64,000 nucleotides of DNA from Mytilus californianus (taxonomy: Eukaryota; Mollusca; Bivalvia; Mytilida; Mytilidae): assembly GCF_021869535.1 (NCBI RefSeq), contig NW_026262668.1:14058348-14122347 (forward strand). The letters are read 5' to 3'. Within the stretch, counting starts at the first letter, position 1; every line of letters begins with the position of its first letter. Made by a program: the position numbers and the translations under genes. Shown one piece after another: positions 11,447 to 23,276 of the stretch. The notes beneath the pieces are model-generated. The model was not told where the DNA came from. It made no database searches and saw only the letters and a program-made list of their open reading frames with translations.

Positions 11447-11780
11447 ATGTGGTATGATTGCTGATGAGAAAATTCTCTACCAGAGAATTTAACAACTATT
11501 ATAGATCACCGTACGGCCCTCAACAATGTGCAAAATCGATACCGAACAGTAAGCTATAAAAGACCCCGAAATAAAAAAAAAGGGTTAAACAATTCAAACG
11601 AGAAAAGTAACGGTCTGATATAATTACATAACAACAAACGGGAAAATAATATGTTATACAGAAACTACGACATCAAACGAGTTACAGGCTCCTGACTTGG
11701 GACATGCACATACAGAATGTGGCGTAGTTAAAACACTTTGCTGGCGCCAAACCCTGCTCTAACCTGGAACAGTGTTGAAA
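11447..11780 (+). repeat. Dispersed mussel repeat, long copy
   Basis: It contains GTGGTATGATTGCTGATGAG, the ACCGTACGGCCCTCAACAAT box, AAAGACCCCGA, and later CAGGCTCCTGACTTGGGACA with the ACATACAGAATGTGGC box. The order matches the 4895 and 58000 copies. It is nested in the 6.06-kb element. Confidence 0.75.
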
Positions 11781-12685
11781 TAGTACAGCACATACACTGT
11801 TGTGCCAAAGTTTGCGTTAATTCATTATAAGTCAAAAACTAATCAATATTCTATTATTAGATATTAATATTATACAAGTATGATGCAATGATATTTAATT
11901 TTCCTCTTTGGTCTCCGGAAAGGAGTAAATATGTATTATATTTGTTGTTGAGTTGCTGTCTCGATCATTGAAATGTACTCAAATCAGGTTTTATTGAAAC
12001 AAAATTGTTATATTGAAAAGAGGAACACATTTCAAAGAAGGGAACTAAAAAATTAATTCCTATTTTATGTATTCTCTTAGTAAAATAGACACGTTTCAAA
12101 AACACCAAAACGCAAACATACGTTGCCTGTAGTACATATTAAGTGAACGTCAAGTTAGCGATGCTGTGACATTTTGGTAGACCACCATGCGACCGCTTTA
12201 TTTTGATGATTTTTACTGTGACATTACTCTTTACTTTATAGTTTATATATATCAAAATGTTCCTTTTGCAAGGGAATTAGACATTATGGTGATGTTTTTC
12301 GAAAAAATTGATCTGGTTTTTACTCGTTTTGAAGATGTGTAACAACTTGTCCTTAATTTTTCAAAGAAAAAATGAAGACGCTTTCATTGTGACATTTTGG
12401 TAGACACCCATTCAACACATCGATATTCGATACTAATCGATAAAAATATAATTTAAAGCATAGAATATTTTCTTTTTTATTTGGAATTTATCCGTTCTGA
12501 AATACATAACACATTATTTTTCGTTGTTTTCTATATATATAACTTTATTTCCTCTATCATAGAGATTTGGTGTACAATTAAATATATAAATCAGAAAATT
12601 AAAAACAAAGAATTTAAGGTTACTGTTTCAAGTTAATGTAAGAAAACATGAGCACTGTCAATAATAGCGATAACGGACACATCTT

Positions 12686-14290
12686 CTATCGATTGTGGAA
12701 ACCTCTGCAGATTTGTTCCACATGACGAACACAAATCTTAGAGAAAAATGTTAATTCGTCATTTTCTAATTCATATGACGTATTGCATGAGAGGATTGTT
12801 GTTGTGAATTCATGTGCTGAAAGACTGTACATAAAAACACTGAATTGAATGGGATTAACGTTAATTATGTCCTGCCATAGATCATCTCGTTTGTCTTGTA
12901 TACAATCACAGGATACCAGTAAGTGTTCAACGATATTCAAGAAGAACTTGCCACATTTGTCATAAAGTAAATGTTCATCTGCATAACGTACTACAGAACA
13001 TAAGTCAATAACATACTTGGCGGAGACACGAAGTTCAGGAAACTGTTTAGCAAGTGTCCATGCTTTATGTGGTTTGATTGCAGAATGAATATGTCTAAAC
13101 ATATAAAAGTCATTATCCGCTGAAATTCGGCATAACCATCATGTTTCTTCAGTTGCTTTTATATTCCGATTTACAATAACTGACCAGTTTTTTTTTATGG
13201 GAAAGAACCAGTATTTGCAAAATTCACAATATAATCTGTCATGTTATATTTTTCGACTGCTTTATAGATGTCAGGTATAAAACCAAGTTGTTCTGGAACG
13301 CATTTATGTTTGAATTCCATTAGTCTGCTTATCATTATTCGTTTTGGTAACGCAGAAGACTTCAATCTACATAGTCTACCAAACAATAAAAGTTTACATC
13401 TGTTGATAATGCTTTCAACTGAAAACCAACCAAGAAGACTTGTACATTTATCAGAACGGGTTTGTTTCGCAAGTCCTTGGATAATTTTACACACAAATCT
13501 GTGAGATCTTTCTAACATCGTAAGTTCTGTTTGAGTCAAATTGTTCCATAACTCACAACCATATAGAGCTTTGCTGTAACATATTTGAAGTATAATCTTA
13601 GAACACGTCAAAGGGTTTAAAATTGATGGATGAATTCCAGAATTTAGAACTGAAAGAGCAGAATTTCTCAACACTCTGCACGCATTCAATGTCTGGTCTA
13701 TTGATCTAAATTTACAGTTCAGAAGAATACCGACATGTTTGGCAGACGTCACGAGTGGTATGATGTCATCATATAAAGAAAGATTGCTTGAAAATCTCTT
13801 GTTCTTCTTTGAATAATGTAAGACGTTGCTTTTAGTCGGAAAAAACTTGAATGCCCAGCTCTCACTATAAGTCTGACAAATGTTAATAAGGTGCTGCATT
13901 CCTTTTTCTGTTGTTGAGAGTAACGCAATGTCGTCGGCTTGAACAGAGCTGATTACACTGATATCTAGAAGAACGTATCCCCATTTAGAGTCTATAATGT
14001 CGCATAAAAAATTGTATATATACACTAAATATAACAGAACTGATAAGACGCGCGTTTTAGTTCAAACCAACGAGATATTCTACCATTGAATCTTACAGAA
14101 CTGCGCATATCACTGTATATTTCATCTATAAGCAGACATAAATCACAAGTAACTGCATATTTATGCAGTTCATAAAACAAAGCATCATGCAATACGCTGT
14201 CGAAAGCTTTCGTGCTATCTAACAGCACAACAATTACGTCACTGTTACGTTCAATATAATGACGAATCGGTTCGTGTAAATTGAATGAAG
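12686..14290 (-). pseudogene. LINE-type reverse transcriptase relic, 5'-truncated and frameshifted
   Basis: Three open segments read in order on the minus strand. 14290-14025 has VVLLDSTKAFDSVLHDALF, the first Asp box of the RT domain. 14025-13195 has VQADDIALLSTTEKGMQHLI (ADD catalytic box), then LYGCELWNNLTQTELTMLER, typical of the thumb/C-terminal part of non-LTR RTs. 13102-12686 has CGKFFLNIVEHLLVSC, like the terminal zinc-binding segment of such RTs. The segment between the first Asp box and the ADD box has lost the usual RQG region through a deletion or frameshift, and another break lies near 13150. No endonuclease domain is present. The relic is nested in the 6.06-kb TIR element. The clade is not determined. 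Confidence 0.8.
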
Positions 14291-14299
14291 CGTGAATAC

Positions 14300-15130
14300 T
14301 AGATAATTCCTTTCAATATTAGCTTCAGATGAAAAATTCTCTGTTAGAAGAAATTGTTGAAACTAAGGATTCTGATTTTAACAATTAAGGCGAGCGGAAC
14401 GAGGCGTAAATATTGATGCCTATGGACGACGAAGACATCGCCATAACATTTTACCGCGGCAAATCTATAACTATATAAAATTGAATGCCACCTTTCCATT
14501 CCAAAAATGATAAAATTAAAATGCCCCTTTATTTCTTCCTACTCCCCCTTTTGCGGTTACAAATGACCGGTCCCTTATATGAGCCATTACCCTATCAAAG
14601 TCCGATTTTTGTCCATTCTTTTGTGTCTATCATGAGAATATATAAAGAGAAACTCGAACAGCTAAAATGATCAGCAAGGCAAAATTTACATAAATGAACA
14701 TACTAGAAATTTGTGTATTAACTTCTTATAGAAAAAATGCTAACGTTAGTTATACAGAAACTGACAAATATAATGCCTTCTCTTGTTAAAATGAGCATAG
14801 AGCATGACATAACAGAGTTATTTCTTAAATTTTATAACTTAAACCGTATGTTTTTTTTATTGTAAACCCGTCGATTAAAACAAAACTTTGCAATTCATAT
14901 ATATTTTGACAATTTTCCAACAATATCAGATGTGATTTTTACATCTTAAAACGAGGTACTAACATGCCAAGGTTTATCTTTTTTTTTTTTAAATCTCAAC
15001 CATTTTCCAAACGATAGCTACAGATTTGAGCCGGATTAATAGTTACTCCGCAGAAGGAGATCGGAATCAGTTATGACGTAGACAGTAATCATTCTAATCG
15101 TAATCATGTTCATTGACCATAACGATGATG
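14300..15130. other. Interior of the 6.06-kb element, no gene seen
   Basis: AT-rich sequence with one GGCGAGCGGAACGAGGC motif at about 14388, like those at 54243 and 56840. No supported ORF. Confidence 0.4.
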
Positions 15131-15134
15131 AAAG

Positions 15135-15612
15135 CACATCATATAATGACGTTTCGACATCATATAATGAAGTAAACCAAACCACATCATATAAGATTAC
15201 AAGCACATAATATAATGACACAACCACATCATATAAAGATGTTAATTTGCACATAATATAAGGGAAACTACACATCATATAATGATATGTACTCATCATA
15301 TAATAATATTTGCACATCATATAACTAAAGGATCTTTGCACATAATATATATTAAGTACATTTGCACATCATATAAGAATGTTTACACATCATATAAAAA
15401 TGTTTGCACATCATATAAGTACATTTGCACACCATATAAGTGTATATGCACATCATATAAGTATATTTGCACACCATATAAGTGTATATGCACATCATAT
15501 AAGTATATTTGCACTTCATATAAGGATATTTGCACATCATATAAAGGTGTTTGCACATCATATGATGACAAGTGCACATCATATAAAGGTATATGCACAT
15601 CCTATAATGAAA
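15135..15612. repeat. 21-bp minisatellite (GCACATCATATAAG…)
   Basis: About twenty imperfect copies of GCACATCATATAAGTATATTT. The best part (15360-15600) has a strict 21-bp period, so several frames on both strands stay open (heptapeptides such as CTSYKYI and AHHISIF). These ORFs are products of the period, not genes. Confidence 0.9.
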
Positions 15613-15820
15613 ATGGGCGTAACAAGACAGTATTGGCGTTTCATAGGATTCAATAAATATCTTTATTCTTATTCTTGTCCCGATACGTTTGCTATGTACA
15701 TTAGTTAAGTCATTAGTTGCGAACAAAAAGTGATTATTATTTACAAAGAATAAGAAGAATTTAAAGAAAAAAAAACAGTACTTGAAGAATGCAGTAATTA
15801 TGTTAGAACTAACCAATTTA

Positions 15821-16259
15821 CTATGACTAGACAACTTTTTAGAAATGATGTCCAAATTGGCCTGTTTTATTCATTGATAGGATCATAATAATACAAAGAT
15901 CAAATTAATGGAACAAAGTCTTCTAATGTAAGATACTGTACTTTTTTTCATGTATTAAACTGATAAAAAAAATAACTTCCAATCTTTGTATTGTACTAAC
16001 GGGATAAAAACAAAGAGAATTGATTTTTTGGATAATAAAAAAAAGTGTGGACTTTAACGGTGTTTTTTGTGGACTTTAGCGGAACTTGTTATTGTGGACT
16101 TTAACAGCGTTTTCTTGTGGACTTTAGCGGAGGTCATTTTGTGGACTTTAGCGGAAAGTTTGTGGACCTTAGCGGCGTTATGGTATTTGGCGGAAATTTG
16201 TTGTGGACTATAGCGGTGTTGTGGACTTTAGATGAATTGTGGACTTTAACGGTGCCACA
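15821..16259 (-). repeat. Right TIR of the 6.06-kb element
   Basis: It is the reverse complement of the left TIR: GTGGACTTTAGCGG-type units at 16045-16253 and AT-rich matching sequence inward to 15821. Mismatches and small indels between the two TIRs are scattered, which suggests an old insertion. Confidence 0.85.
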
Positions 16260-16269
16260 TAGCTGCTTT

Positions 16270-18520
16270 CGTAAATATACATGGATCAATGTTTTCTGAA
16301 AGGAAGTACTATGGACCAGGAGTGCATTTCATGTACGTTTTATACTATGAATTGGGTTTTTTAGCGCTTCCAATTTTAAAATATAACTGGGTATTGGTTA
16401 ACACTAAATTTTCTTTGACATTTTTAGACCGTTTTCAAACGGGTTATCACGTTAGGGGTTTCGGTTTTGAGTGTTTTTGATTTTTTTAACAAGTATAAAA
16501 AGCAATATTCCAGCCATTTTTGTGACGTTTTGCGAAGAGAAAAAATAAATCTACTATACACAAAAATGAACTTTTCCACACAGCAAATTAGTTGATTGAT
16601 TTATTTGTGTTTAACGCCAAATTCAGCACGATTTGTTATTTCGTGGCGGTCAATTTTTATTGTTGAAGGAAGCCGAAGTGCTCAGAGAGAACCGCCGATA
16701 CACACAGCAGACATTTTGTAGTTGATTTAGTGGTAAAAAAGGAACTATGGTGTCAATTTGTTACACATACAGCGTGTTCAATGCAGTATATTTATTGTAT
16801 TTAATATTCTTTCTTTAGTATTACTATAAATTGGTTATGCATGCAAACAATGATGTACTTCCCACAAAATATACGCTTTCAAGAAATATGGATAGGTTTT
16901 TTTTTGGAAGATATGGGGTAGAGTGCATGGTGACTTTTTTCTAAAGGGAGCTTAAACTAGGTTAAAATGTACTTGGGAGTGTCTTTAAATTATTACACTG
17001 CACCTGCTACATACATAATGCGTGCAATCCATCATATTTATCGGACAACTATTACCCTAACACTCAAATTAATGTAAAATACAAGTTTCAATTAACATTT
17101 TAATACTCGTCCATCGCATGCCTATGTAGCAGTAAATTCTGTTGGAGATTCGAGACAACAAACTCCATTATTCCACACACATTACTTCTAGAAGTAACAC
17201 TGTGACCTTCCTTTTCATACATATGTTGCTAGGTAGATGATAAGAGATTGTTTTACTCACAGTAAACATTTCTATATTTATACTACTACATGGAGCTAAG
17301 AATACAAGTACGAAAACAAAATCCCGGCTCTGCAAACTGGCTAGAAAAATTGATTCACATATATACATGTATATAGTTCCGATTCTTTAATTGCAACGCT
17401 AGGAATTAAGGTCAGGGTGTAAAGCTTGGGTTTGAGTCGTTTATAATCTGGCTAAGGGAAAACAATAAGGTGAGCCAATTTTGGATGCATTTTCATTTTT
17501 ACTGTATGTTCTTTTTCTAAAAGTGAGACTGTGATCGTATGTGAACTTGTCTCACATTTTTGGCCTCGGAGCCTGTTCTGTGTCAAGCATCCGAGTTAAA
17601 TATTTCGTCATATTTGAATTATTTATACAATGTAGATCTACTTTGATGCATATTTAAACAAGAATTTATTTAATATAGATCAGATCATTTCATAAGATTA
17701 ATTGTATGCCAAATATGCAAAAAATTAAGCGTTATCATGACGTGAACGTCAAATTACAGTTATGGGGACAAGTTATTGGACATCTAAGTTCGTTTCGTAT
17801 TTTATACCTGCAGCTCAAACAAAAATATATATCACATCATTTTAGAAGAAATGAAATGTATTTTCCGTTCATATCGGTTAAAGAGTGTTCAAAATTGGGG
17901 ATCAAATAAAATTTCGTTTAATAAACAGCCTCTGGGTTACTCTATGCGTCATTTTATCCATCGGGACATTTTATTGGACACGGGAAAACTGACGATGTTT
18001 TGAAAGTAAGACTGCAGTTATATAGTGATGACTTCATAAAGCTTCTTTAGGACATGTATAAATTTTCTGATAATATTAAAAGCCACTTTCATCTGTTATA
18101 TCTTGTAATAGTGGAGGCCGAAAGTTTTCATAGGAGCTGAGCAGCTGAATGGGATATTTTTTCTCTTTCTAAGCTCAACGCTCCTGACAACCTTCTTTCA
18201 CTCACAGTTAAAAACGTTTATGACGCTATTTTTCATCAATTGTATACAATACTGTTGTAAAATGTTATCTCATTTAACTTACTAACAAGTCCGCATTGTG
18301 ATTTCAAAGACACAAACAAAACAAAATTGTAACAGCGGGACACCCTTAAAATGACGTTATAGCCGTCGAAATGAGCAAAGTTTTTCTTTACATGATATAA
18401 ATAGCACGAATTCATCCATTTTATTGATTTCTGTGGTTTATTTCCTTTCTAATGATATACTGATCATGGATATATATTGTATAGGAAAACAGCGTGAATT
18501 GGATTAACCCGCTATTTTTT
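16270..18520. other. Non-coding stretch with one dispersed-repeat fragment
   Basis: Near 16590-16710 a TTTGTGTTTAACGCCAAATT segment with GTCAATTTTTATTG looks like a dispersed element end. No gene is supported elsewhere; ORFs such as 17706-17909 are short and show no domain. Confidence 0.4.
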
Positions 18521-18529
18521 TCAAAGAAG

Positions 18530-18705
18530 CACCGATACCGTGCACAACGTCTATATAAAAGGCCCCGACATAAAAAAATATGAAACATTCAATTGAGAAA
18601 ACTAACGGTCTAATTTATAACAAAACAATTTACGAAAAACAAATATGACAGACATGAACCGACGACAACCAGTATACTACAGGCGATTTCAACTAATTTT
18701 CACAG
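18530..18705 (+). repeat. Dispersed mussel repeat, internal part
   Basis: It contains AAAGGCCCCGACATAAAAAA, ATTGAGAAAACTAACGGTCT and a tail with GACATGAACCGACGACAACC. The reverse complement of the same tail is at 22030-22075. Confidence 0.7.
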
Positions 18706-19369
18706 TTTGTTCTTAGTCAGGTGAGTGTATATAAGTAAAATTTGCTCACTTTATACTATCTTTTATTTTATCTTTAGTATGAAAATAAGGGTTCCCATAA
18801 CAAAACATGCTTTAACCTTCCTAGTGGTGTCAAGTTAGTATAGGAGGGGCAATTGATTTGCAGTATCTGTTCACAGTACTTCTAGCTTTGTAATGTGTTG
18901 GTTGATTATAAACAAATATATAATGGCAAACATTTCATAATATTCAGGAGGTTTGCATATTAACAATGATAAATCGGCAGTGTTTCGATTGGGATGAATG
19001 CTGCAAATGGTTAAAATGGTATATCGGATAGGGGAACATGGTTTGTCTTGCATCACGACACCTATGAATGAATGAATAAAGAGGGAAATGTCATGGAAAA
19101 CTTGATTCTAAACTTACCAACATTAAAAGCAAATCAGAAGTAATTGGGTTCGAAAATTTGAATTGAACTTTTCAGGTTAAATATATGTAATACTGATAAC
19201 ATGTAACAAAACAATTAAAATAAATAGTTATGATCTTTTAGGGAGCGTGGAACGTAGTTTTGTGTTTTTATTCAGTCACAATTAAAAGCGGAATATTATT
19301 TGGTCTAGAAAGTCCTTTAAATTAAAAATTCGATGAATTTATAAATAAGTATAACAAAAATACCAAACT

Positions 19370-19560
19370 CCAAAGTAAATTAAAAAAGGGGGAAGTCCTT
19401 AAAGACTGACAAAATATAACATTATCAACCAACGGAACGAGTGAAAAACACTTGTCATATTCCTTGACATTTTACATGCATTTTCAAAAGAAAATGGTGT
19501 GTTAAACTGGTTATATAGCTAGCTAAACCTCCCAATTGTATGACAGTAGTTTATAGATCT
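19370..19560 (+). repeat. Dispersed repeat related to the Penelope 3' flank
   Basis: It contains CTTGTCATATTCCTTGACAT, ACATGCATTTTCAAAAGAAA and TAGCTAGCTAAACCTCCCA. The same succession occurs at 38510-38710, and its first part at 48440-48575 directly after a Penelope-like ORF. Confidence 0.6.
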
Positions 19561-19639
19561 GTTATATTGACGAATTTGAATGAGCAACCCAAAAGGACAT
19601 AGTAGGACATAGTAGGTTAATTGGGATCCATCAGCCTAA

Positions 19640-19800
19640 ATTGTGTAAAATTGAGAATGGAAATGGGGAATGTGTCAAAGAGACAGCAACCTGACCAAAG
19701 AGCAGAAAACAGCCGAAGGCCACCAATGGGTCTTCAACACAGGGAGAAAATCCCGCACCCGGAATCGGGCTTCAGTTGGCCCCTAAACAAACATGTAAAT
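19640..19800 (+). repeat. Dispersed mussel repeat, second family
   Basis: AAATTGAGAATGGAAATGGG, then a GTCAAAGAGAC box and CCAGTTGGCCCCTAAACAA-like end. It is the reverse complement of the 6890-7030 copy. Confidence 0.75.
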
Positions 19801-20099
19801 ATACACCACAGACATACAACACAATTGACTAAAAAATTCAAACAAACATACATACAAACATATTCAATATAGACGCCACAAAAAAGGTGTTGTTGTTGAT
19901 AGTAAATCTGACAAAGACGCCAAAAAATAAGTTTGTAGGTGATAGTAAGTTGACAAAGATACAGAAAAAAAGATTTGTGTAGTTGAGAGTGCATACCGTA
20001 TATAGCTTTTATTCTCTATTCTACTTTCTCGATAAAGTACAAATTAAGTAAAATATAATACAAAGGTAAACAAAATGGGAAAAAAACCAACACTATAAA

Positions 20100-20460
20100 A
20101 AACCTTTTGCGTCAGAATTGCACCACAGGACCCAAAGTCAAAAACCCGATAGCGGGATGCACAGATACCGAGTCACGTCAAAAGTCATATGACCAAAACA
20201 AAACATGATAGCACGAAGACAAATAAAGGGAAAACTTTAAAGTAAATAAAAAGATACACAACTCCAGCGCATAGAATCTAAAACTCAAGACCATCTTGTA
20301 TTATTTGTGAAGTAGACACTGAATATTTATCCACTATGTATTGGTACCTTCCGATGAATTTTTTGAGACAAAGGACGAGATGTCCTTTGACAAAACCCTG
20401 GCTCATTATTTTCCTGCTGAGACACCGATGACGTTTATAAACTAGATGCGTATTTAACAC
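20100..20460 (-). pseudogene. Penelope-like element, 3' fragment
   Basis: On the minus strand 20460-20278 encodes LSRKIMSQGFVKGHLVLCLK, then KKFIGRYQYIVDKYSVSTSQ, ending IIQDGLEF and a stop. This is the C-terminal end of a Penelope-like reverse-transcriptase ORF. The plus-strand copy at 47339-48410 has the same NQGYVKERLVLFLKKFIGRY segment. The downstream 3' flank extends to about 20100. The catalytic RT core is missing. Confidence 0.7.
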
Positions 20461-20639
20461 CAGTTAATCGTTAACCTTTGAAGATACATTAAATTACAAC
20501 ATGCACATGCAAACAATTTAGAAACTCATTTATAATTGTTTTTTTTATAAATGCCGTTCGAAGTCCTAATGCAATTGTCAGTTTTAAATGGTTTTGTCAT
20601 TCTTGAACAATGTAAATTATAATCAGATCAAGCTTACAA

Positions 20640-21055
20640 AAAAAATCCTGTCTACTCTAGAGTTAATAACTCCATATATAAAAAAGAAAAAAAGAGGGAA
20701 AAAAAAACTTGAAAAGATAAAAATAACCTGAACGAACAGTATCCTTACAAAACCCATTCACCAAAATGTTGGAAAGCTGGACTGAAAAAAAAACCCCATC
20801 TTCTCTAAAGTTAATAACTCCATATAGAAAAAAGAAAAGAAAAGGAAAAAATAAAAAAAAACTTGAAGAAAAGTTGAAAAAAAACAACCTGATTGAACAG
20901 ATTCCTTACAAAACCCTTCACCAAAATGTTTGAAAGCTGTGCTGAAAAAAACCCGTCTACTCTAGAGTCAAAAAGAAAAGAAGAGAGAAAAAAAAAAAAG
21001 AAAAGTTAAAAATAACCTGAACGAACAGTATCCTTACAAAACCCATTCATGGACA
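20640..21055. repeat. Tandem repeat, three units of ~120-170 bp
   Basis: Each unit has TACTCTAGAGTTAATAACTC (or a variant), a purine-rich AAAGAAAA tract and GAACAGTATCCTTACAAAAC. The units vary mainly in the length of the A-rich tract. Confidence 0.75.
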
Positions 21056-21679
21056 GAAAATAACCTGTGCTATCAATTTTTTTCCAGGTTTTGATAGATA
21101 CTATTTTTAGACATTAACGCGACCGTGTTAGAGAGCACCCTTTTTCTTCCCAACGTAAGTTTACATTAACAATTACCATTTTGACACTCTCAATTGAAAT
21201 CTTACGTTACTTGTAAGTATTTTCGTAAGTGTAAATCGTACGATTTTTTGTGAAACTATGGTCTGGGATGTATAAGTACCGAAACACGTGATGAGCTGTA
21301 TATGACCAAGAGGGACCTAAGAATAATAGCAAAATCTAACTGTACATTAACCTACCTTTCTGATAGTCTTGATGATAATATTACCTGGTCTATAATCGAA
21401 GTACACGTTCATTCCGCGTACGTTAAAATAGAGTGACGTAATGATGACGTAATTTCAGAATATATTTCAGTACACCATTAACATTTGAAAGACACAAAGG
21501 TGGCCATTATTATATATGCGAGTGCGATCGCTTTATATTAGATAAACAGATATTTATAGTTTTGAAGATAATTATTGGTCTGTTCTTGTATCGAGTAGAT
21601 AATCATAAAAATATGTTACAATCAATAGATTTTTACTAAGTTTTTGTAAGAGTTGTAGACATCTTGAATGTGGGTCTCA

Positions 21680-21890
21680 TTGGGGTCTAAGCGTGACGCG
21701 GGATTGCCGATTTTTTGTAAGCGTGACACGTGAAAGTCAAATATTATTGTGCCGTGAACACGGGAAATGAAGTCTAGCGGGACACGGGAAATTACAAAAA
21801 TATGAGAATTGCTTACGTACATAGTGTAAGCGGGATACGGGAATCTGACAAAACAGTAAGCGGGATCCGGGATTAGAACCCCCAATGAGA
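21680..21890. repeat. Degenerate ~35-40-bp tandem repeat (AGCGGGACACGGGAA)
   Basis: Five or six imperfect units of TAAGCGGGAYACGGGAA lie between TCTCATTGGGGTCTAAGCG and CCCCCAATGAGACCCCC. The latter two are inverted copies of each other (GGGGTCTCATTGGGG type), so the array is enclosed by short inverted ends. Confidence 0.7.
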
Positions 21891-22019
21891 CCCCCTTGAA
21901 TAAAGAAACTGTTCCTCGAACATTATGAACTTGAAAGTCATGAAATAAACATGTAACATATGCCTAGTCCAAATAATTATGACGTAGGGAGGCGTCACAG
22001 ACGTCATAATTGTTAGGAC

Positions 22020-22258
22020 TAACATATGCCTACTAGTTCAGTGGTTGTCGTAGGTTCATGTCTGTCATATTTGTTTTTCGTAAATTGTTTTGTTATAATT
22101 AGGCCGTTATATATTTTTCATGCCGGGACCTTTTATAGCCGACTATACGGTATGGGTTTTTCTTATTGTTGAAGGCCGTACGGTTGCCTGTAATTCACTT
22201 TGTTTGAACTTTGGTGGAGAGTTGTCTCATTGGCAATCATACTACATCTCCTATTTTA
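22020..22258 (-). repeat. Dispersed mussel repeat
   Basis: GGTTCATGTCTGTCATATTT, the GACCTTTTATAGCC box, GAAGGCCGTACGGTTGCCTG, and the end GGCAATCATACTACATCTCC. Confidence 0.8.
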
Positions 22259-22443
22259 TATAGTGTCCTGATTTTCAGTGGTCATTATTGGATATTAAAA
22301 GCAGAGTTTTTGATGCTCAAGTAAAATTTTGGTCATCTTTTGTTCATTTAAAATCATTTTGCAATGGACCTTCTGTGAAGAAATTTTATGATCTACATTT
22401 TGTGTAGTAGTTGGGAGAGAGGGGCAGTAGGAAGGGGTGTCAT

Positions 22444-22560
22444 CCCGAATTCACGAAAAAATTGACATTCTTTCCCGGATCCCGAATTCACGAAAAAATT
22501 GACATTCTTTCCCGGATCCCGAATTCACGAAAAAATTAACATTCTTTCCCGGATCCCGAA
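22444..22560. repeat. 37-bp tandem repeat, three copies
   Basis: CCCGAATTCACGAAAAAATT opens each unit, at 22444, 22481 and 22518. The units are nearly identical and are followed by a degenerate CCCGAA… tail to 22660 and a poly-C run at 22663-22677. Confidence 0.9.
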
Positions 22561-23276
22561 AAATTAATCTTTTTAAAATTTCTGAGTCCCGATAAGTGTA
22601 AACGCTGAATTCCCGCGAAAATAAAGGGAAAACCCGAATAAATAAAAACAATCCCAATCCCGACGTCCCCCCCCCCCCAAAAGTCCCTTCAGCCCCTCAG
22701 GAATAACAATATTACTTTAAAAGCAATGGAATAAAAATGTGAGAAAGTGAAATACAAAGTGTTTTGTTGAGCTTTTTCGTATGAAGCGTCGAAATTTACA
22801 CATCAAAATAGGCCACAAACAGAGATTTTGGTAATATTGAGAAAATCCATGGGATTCCAACGACATTTAGGTCTATAAAACATAAGGATAGGGTTTAACA
22901 AACCAATTAATATTCAAATTTACGAGATTGAGTATTTCCTATAAAGAAACGTTTTTTTTATCAACGTATGCTTTATATGTTTACGGGCCTAAAAACCAAT
23001 AGAAAATTGGCATTTCATAGAATTTAGTGGACAGTTGAAATTCAGTATGCCAAATGTGATGCAAGTAAAAGAACGCGAACACACAGAAAAGACATCTAGA
23101 AGGTTTCATTATAAGACAAGTTACTATCATATTTAACAAAGATCTGTCATCCAAGGCTGATGGTATAACAACTATTGTATTATTGTGAGCGATTTATCTC
23201 TCATGATTTTTCCTCTATATATATGATCATATATGTATACACATGCATATTATTTGCAGAATGTGCGAAGTATTAG

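Larger units (their letters stand above)
10202..16259. mobile_element. 6.06-kb TIR element with mirror GGACTTTAGCGG arrays
   Basis: The ends are perfect inverted repeats starting TGTGGCACCGTTAAAGTCCA. TAGCTG is duplicated directly outside (10196-10201 and 16260-16265). TIRs of about 440 bp (10202-10650 and 15821-16259) align almost throughout, including the tandem (C)CGCTAAAGTCCACAA motifs and an inner AT-rich part. The interior holds dispersed mussel repeats (11164, 11447), a SINE-like piece, a decayed LINE on the minus strand (12686-14290) and a 21-bp minisatellite (15135-15612). I find no DDE transposase, so the copy is probably non-autonomous or decayed. A 6-bp duplication with TG…CA ends is compatible with an integrase-like DDE enzyme, but the superfamily is not decided. 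Confidence 0.85.

Noticed and set aside
12120-12420. Two TGTGACATTTTGGTAGAC copies about 220 bp apart
   Set aside because: The shared part is only about 20 bp with no further alignment, so it is too little to call an element.
15036-15855. Five overlapping ORFs of 70-167 codons on both strands
   Set aside because: All run through the 21-bp minisatellite and owe their length to the period.
21622-21885. 87-codon ORF with RVPLDFISRV-like repeats
   Set aside because: Derived from the degenerate AGCGGGACACGGGAA tandem repeat.
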